From an uncultured Megasphaera sp. (GTDB lineage: Bacteria > Bacillota > Negativicutes > Veillonellales > Megasphaeraceae): 21,809 bases of DNA. Shown piece after piece: positions 19,973 to 21,809 of the stretch. How positions within the stretch are numbered: position 1 is the stretch's first letter; each line of letters opens with the position of its first letter. The position numbers and the translations under genes were made by a program. A model generated the notes under the pieces. That model was not told the origin of the DNA. It worked only from the letters and a program-made list of their open reading frames with translations, and did no database searches. The stretch covers positions 1-21,809 of the forward strand of contig URLP01000014.1 in assembly GCA_900548635.1 (NCBI GenBank), written 5' to 3'.

Positions 19973-21202
19973 TCAGGCGCTTTCCCCGACAATCCCGTGG
20001 CGCGTCCGGTACTTCAGGAAAGCCATGAGGGCCAGAGCAACGCTGAAGGCGCCTACGAAGAAATAAAGGGTGATGCTGTAGCTGTTGGTATTTTCCTTGA
20101 TCAGGGACAGGACGAGGGGTCCGGCGACGCCGGCAGCGCCCCAGGCGGTGAGGATGCGGCCGTGGATGGCACTGAGGTACTTCGTGCCGAAGAGGTCGCT
20201 CAGGTAGGCCGGCATGCAGGAGAAGCCGCCGCCGTAGCAGGAGATGATGAGGAGGACCAGAACTTGGAAGCTGAAGGCATTGGTTACGCCTGCAAGCTGC
20301 CAGAAAGCCAGGATTTCAATGACGAAGAAGAGGACGTATGTCGCCGAACGGCCGATGTAGTCGGAAACAGTAGCCCAGGCGATGCGGCCGGCGCCGTTTA
20401 TCAGGCCGATGAGACCGACCATGGAAGCCGCTGCCAGAGGCGACATGCCGACGACGTCCTGCGCCATAGGCGAGGCGACGGACAAGAGGGCGATGCCGCA
20501 GGTGATATTCGTGAAGAAGAGCCACCAGATGGCGTAGAACTGCCAGGTCTTCATCGCCTGACCGACGCTGAACTGCGGCTGGACAGCGGCGTATTCCGCT
20601 TCTTTGGAAGTACTTACAGGCCGCTTTACGTCAGCATCTGCCGGCAGTGCCAGATAAAGGGACGACGCCGTCATGATGACCATATAGACGCAGCCGAGGA
20701 TGATGAAATTGGCGACGAGACCGAAGTGCTGGACCAGGAGCTGCATGGCCGGACCGGCGATGAGGCTGGCGAAACCGAAGCCCATGATGGCCAGGCCCGT
20801 GGCGAAGCCGCGGTTTTCAGGGAACCACTTGACCAGTGTCGAAACGGGCGTAATATAGCCGGTCCCGAGACCGACGCCGCCGATGATGCCGTAAAAGAGA
20901 TAGAGCAGGGGCAGGCTGTGGGCATAGAGGGCCGCTGCCGTACCGAACATGGCCGTAACGAAGCAGGTCATGGAAAGGAGACCGGATTTGCGCGGACCGA
21001 TTTTCTGGACGAAGCTGCCCAAAAAGCCGGCCGACAGGCCGAGGAAGAGGATAGCCAGAGAAAAGGTCCATGTCGTTTCCTTGAGGGTAAAGCCCATGTT
21101 TTCCATAATGGGTTTGGTCAGGACACTCCAGGCGTAGACACTGCCGATACAGATGTGGAGCCCCATGGCCGAGAGGGCGACGAGCCAGCGATTTCGTTTC
21201 AT
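19973..21202 (-). CDS. OFA (oxalate/formate antiporter)-family MFS transporter, probable formate or one-carbon substrate
   Basis: A 409-residue protein with 12 membrane helices. OFA-type features: N-terminal MKRNRWLVALSAMGLHICIG followed by SVYAWSVLTKP, the Arg/Lys-rich loop GPRKSG, GTGYITPVSTLVKWFPENRG (the family signature after helix 4), and a second-half block NGAGRIAWATVSDYIGR. The prototype, OxlT, exchanges oxalate and formate. Translation starts at the ATG at 21202, preceded by AAGGAG. A ZTP/ZMP riboswitch and terminator lie in its leader, so expression should rise when one-carbon (10-formyl-THF) supply is short; this supports formate as substrate but does not prove it. The D-Ala-D-Ala carboxypeptidase gene ends just upstream of the promoter with no terminator, so readthrough is possible. 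Confidence 0.88.
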   Translation of the reverse strand: MKRNRWLVALSAMGLHICIGSVYAWSVLTKPIMENMGFTLKETTWTFSLAILFLGLSAGFLGSFVQKIGPRKSGLLSMTCFVTAMFGTAAALYAHSLPLLYLFYGIIGGVGLGTGYITPVSTLVKWFPENRGFATGLAIMGFGFASLIAGPAMQLLVQHFGLVANFIILGCVYMVIMTASSLYLALPADADVKRPVSTSKEAEYAAVQPQFSVGQAMKTWQFYAIWWLFFTNITCGIALLSVASPMAQDVVGMSPLAAASMVGLIGLINGAGRIAWATVSDYIGRSATYVLFFVIEILAFWQLAGVTNAFSFQVLVLLIISCYGGGFSCMPAYLSDLFGTKYLSAIHGRILTAWGAAGVAGPLVLSLIKENTNSYSITLYFFVGAFSVALALMAFLKYRTRHGIVGESA

Positions 21203-21237
21203 TTGACAACACTCCTTGTGAGGAGCCAGGCTGGCGC

Positions 21238-21292
21238 AAAAAAATACCGGCCGCCTGGCTCAAGAATATGTAGCATACTCTTGCCCAGACGG
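21238..21292 (-). terminator. Riboswitch-controlled leader terminator of the OFA gene
   Basis: Minus strand: TGCCG-A-CCGTCTGG (21298-21285) pairs with CCAGGCGG-C-CGGTA (21258-21245), with an inner stem CAAGA/TCTTG and TAT/ATA, then seven T (21244-21238). The left arm includes the CCGTC that the aptamer uses for its pseudoknot, so ligand binding and termination exclude each other. The right arm can also pair with a later GCCTGGCTC (21231-21223). Confidence 0.85.
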
Positions 21293-21356
21293 TCGGCATG
21301 AAAATCTCCGTACAGTTCACGTGGTTGCTCCACTTGTTTCCGTCAGTCCTGTGCGG
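21284..21356 (-). promoter_or_regulatory. ZTP/ZMP (pfl) riboswitch aptamer
   Basis: Minus strand, shortly after a consensus promoter. P1: CCGCACAG (21356-21349) with CTGTACGG (21315-21308), one mismatch. Next comes ACTGACGGAA, then hairpin GTGG-AGCAA-CCAC (21333-21321), and 3' the conserved GCCGACCGTCTGGGCA (21298-21283). The family consensus has CTGGCGG and CCGCCTGGGCA; here both are changed together (GACGG with CCGTC), keeping the pseudoknot between 21344-21340 and 21292-21288. These RNAs sense the purine intermediates ZMP/ZTP that build up when 10-formyl-THF is low and turn on one-carbon genes. Confidence 0.85.
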
Positions 21357-21371
21357 ATTGCTGATGCGTTC

Positions 21372-21400
21372 ATTATACGGATAAAGATTCAATTTGTCAA
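21372..21400 (-). promoter_or_regulatory. Consensus promoter of the OFA gene
   Basis: Minus strand: TTGACA (21400-21395), 17 bases, TATAAT (21377-21372), both perfect. Transcription would start near 21365, just before P1 of the riboswitch. Confidence 0.9.
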
Positions 21401-21409
21401 CAATGAAAT

Positions 21410-21809
21410 TTATGCAGCCGGCGAAAAGGGAACGTAGGGCTGCGTGCTCTTAGCCGTGCTGGTCTTTACGGCAGCGGCAGTCTTGGCTGCAGAAGCCTTC
21501 GCCGTGGCAGTGGCTTCTGCAGTGGGAGCCGTCGTGGCGGCTTGGGCTTTGGCAGCCAGTTCTGCGGCCTGCTTCTGTTTTTCCTTGATGTCCGTCAGAG
21601 TCTGGCCGGCCGGCGCCTGGCGCAGGATATAGACGTTTTCTTCCGGTTCCACGGTCCGCGTGTTATTGGCGGGCTGGCTGTTTTCATCGTTGAGGACGGC
21701 GAAGCCGTAGGTCATCAGCTTCTGGGCATCACCGTAGCGGTCGTCGGAGTTCATGATGGAAGCGATGACCGTGCGGCCGTTCTGGGTAGCCGAGGTGATC
21801 AGGCAGGGA
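21410..21809 (-). CDS. D-alanyl-D-alanine carboxypeptidase, C-terminal part (truncated by the window)
   Basis: The frame runs to the end of the window, so only the last 132 residues are seen. CLITSATQNGRTVIASIM, then NSDDRYGDAQKLMTYGF match the end of the catalytic domain of low-molecular-weight penicillin-binding proteins (the AG-CLV...NG-TLI-V...DR--DA--LL-YGF segment of DacA/DacF). A short segment follows (EENVYILRQAP), then an Ala/Thr/Lys-rich low-complexity tail of about 60 residues ending in YVPFSPAA. The usual amphipathic membrane-anchoring helix of this family is not evident in that tail. The enzyme trims the terminal D-Ala of peptidoglycan stem peptides. Active-site motifs (SxxK, SxN, KTG) lie outside the window, so activity cannot be checked. 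Confidence 0.75.
   Translation of the reverse strand, partial: PCLITSATQNGRTVIASIMNSDDRYGDAQKLMTYGFAVLNDENSQPANNTRTVEPEENVYILRQAPAGQTLTDIKEKQKQAAELAAKAQAATTAPTAEATATAKASAAKTAAAVKTSTAKSTQPYVPFSPAA

Noticed and set aside
19934..21301. 455-codon plus-strand ORF opposite the OFA gene
   Set aside because: Antisense to a well-supported 12-helix transporter; highly charged, low-complexity translation, no ribosome binding site.
21314..21329. CACGTG core in the OFA leader as a parS
   Set aside because: Flanks match at about 2 of 10 positions, and the bases are explained by the riboswitch (the CCAC hairpin arm and the linker to P1).
21290..21392. Small upstream ORF MPTVWARVCYIF... in the OFA leader
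   Set aside because: It overlaps the riboswitch and terminator and then runs out of frame into the OFA gene. The RNA structure explains the sequence better.

Overview
The window (21.8 kb, moderately GC-rich) looks like the chromosome of an outer-membraned Firmicute of the class Negativicutes, probably Megasphaera or a close relative. The basis is the mix of a periplasmic Skp/OmpH-type chaperone gene with Firmicute-type genes (YtfI/GerW sporulation pair, CsoR, HPr/EI) and strong Firmicute promoters and ribosome binding sites. The genus is an inference from gene content. I see no insertion sequence, prophage, CRISPR array, tRNA or rRNA.

Layout. 1-2340 (+): the end of an old-yellow-enzyme oxidoreductase, a DUF2953 protein overlapping a GerW-family gene, and a Skp/OmpH chaperone with its own promoter and terminator. 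2486-5711 (-): a copper export operon, csoR-copA, whose promoter carries a CsoR-type operator between -35 and -10. The CopA has three metal-binding domains, and the last one has its own ribosome binding site and start codon. 5860-6751 (+): a solitary amino-acid-binding lipoprotein. 7004-8528 (-): a sodium:solute symporter. 8607-10839 (+): a BASS-family transporter behind an attenuator-like leader, then panC, suggesting pantoate uptake followed by condensation to pantothenate. 10885-13910 (+): a Cys-rich secreted protein, a membrane protein with a Met/His-rich tail, and a two-component system whose sensor has a Met/His-rich external loop. I read this as an uncharacterised copper (or silver) response locus.

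13899-13914 is a perfect 16-bp parS site at the end of the sensor kinase gene, which suggests an origin-proximal location. 14081-19854 (-): a compact fructose locus, fruR-fruK-fruA-ptsH-ptsI, with repeated operators at the fruR promoter and an HPr that has lysine in place of the regulatory Ser46. 19973-21400 (-): an OFA-family MFS transporter under a ZTP/ZMP riboswitch with a transcription terminator, which points to formate or another one-carbon compound as substrate. 21410-21809 (-): the C-terminal end of a D-Ala-D-Ala carboxypeptidase.

The intergenic gaps carry several families of short repeats and palindromes. One pairs a TTCGTGATTCGTTTG-type repeat with a closely related terminator hairpin at three places, always in the same internal order. 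The most notable points are the riboswitch-controlled OFA transporter, the parS site, the Met/His-rich copper-like locus, the internal CopZ-like start in copA, and the composite repeat-terminator elements.
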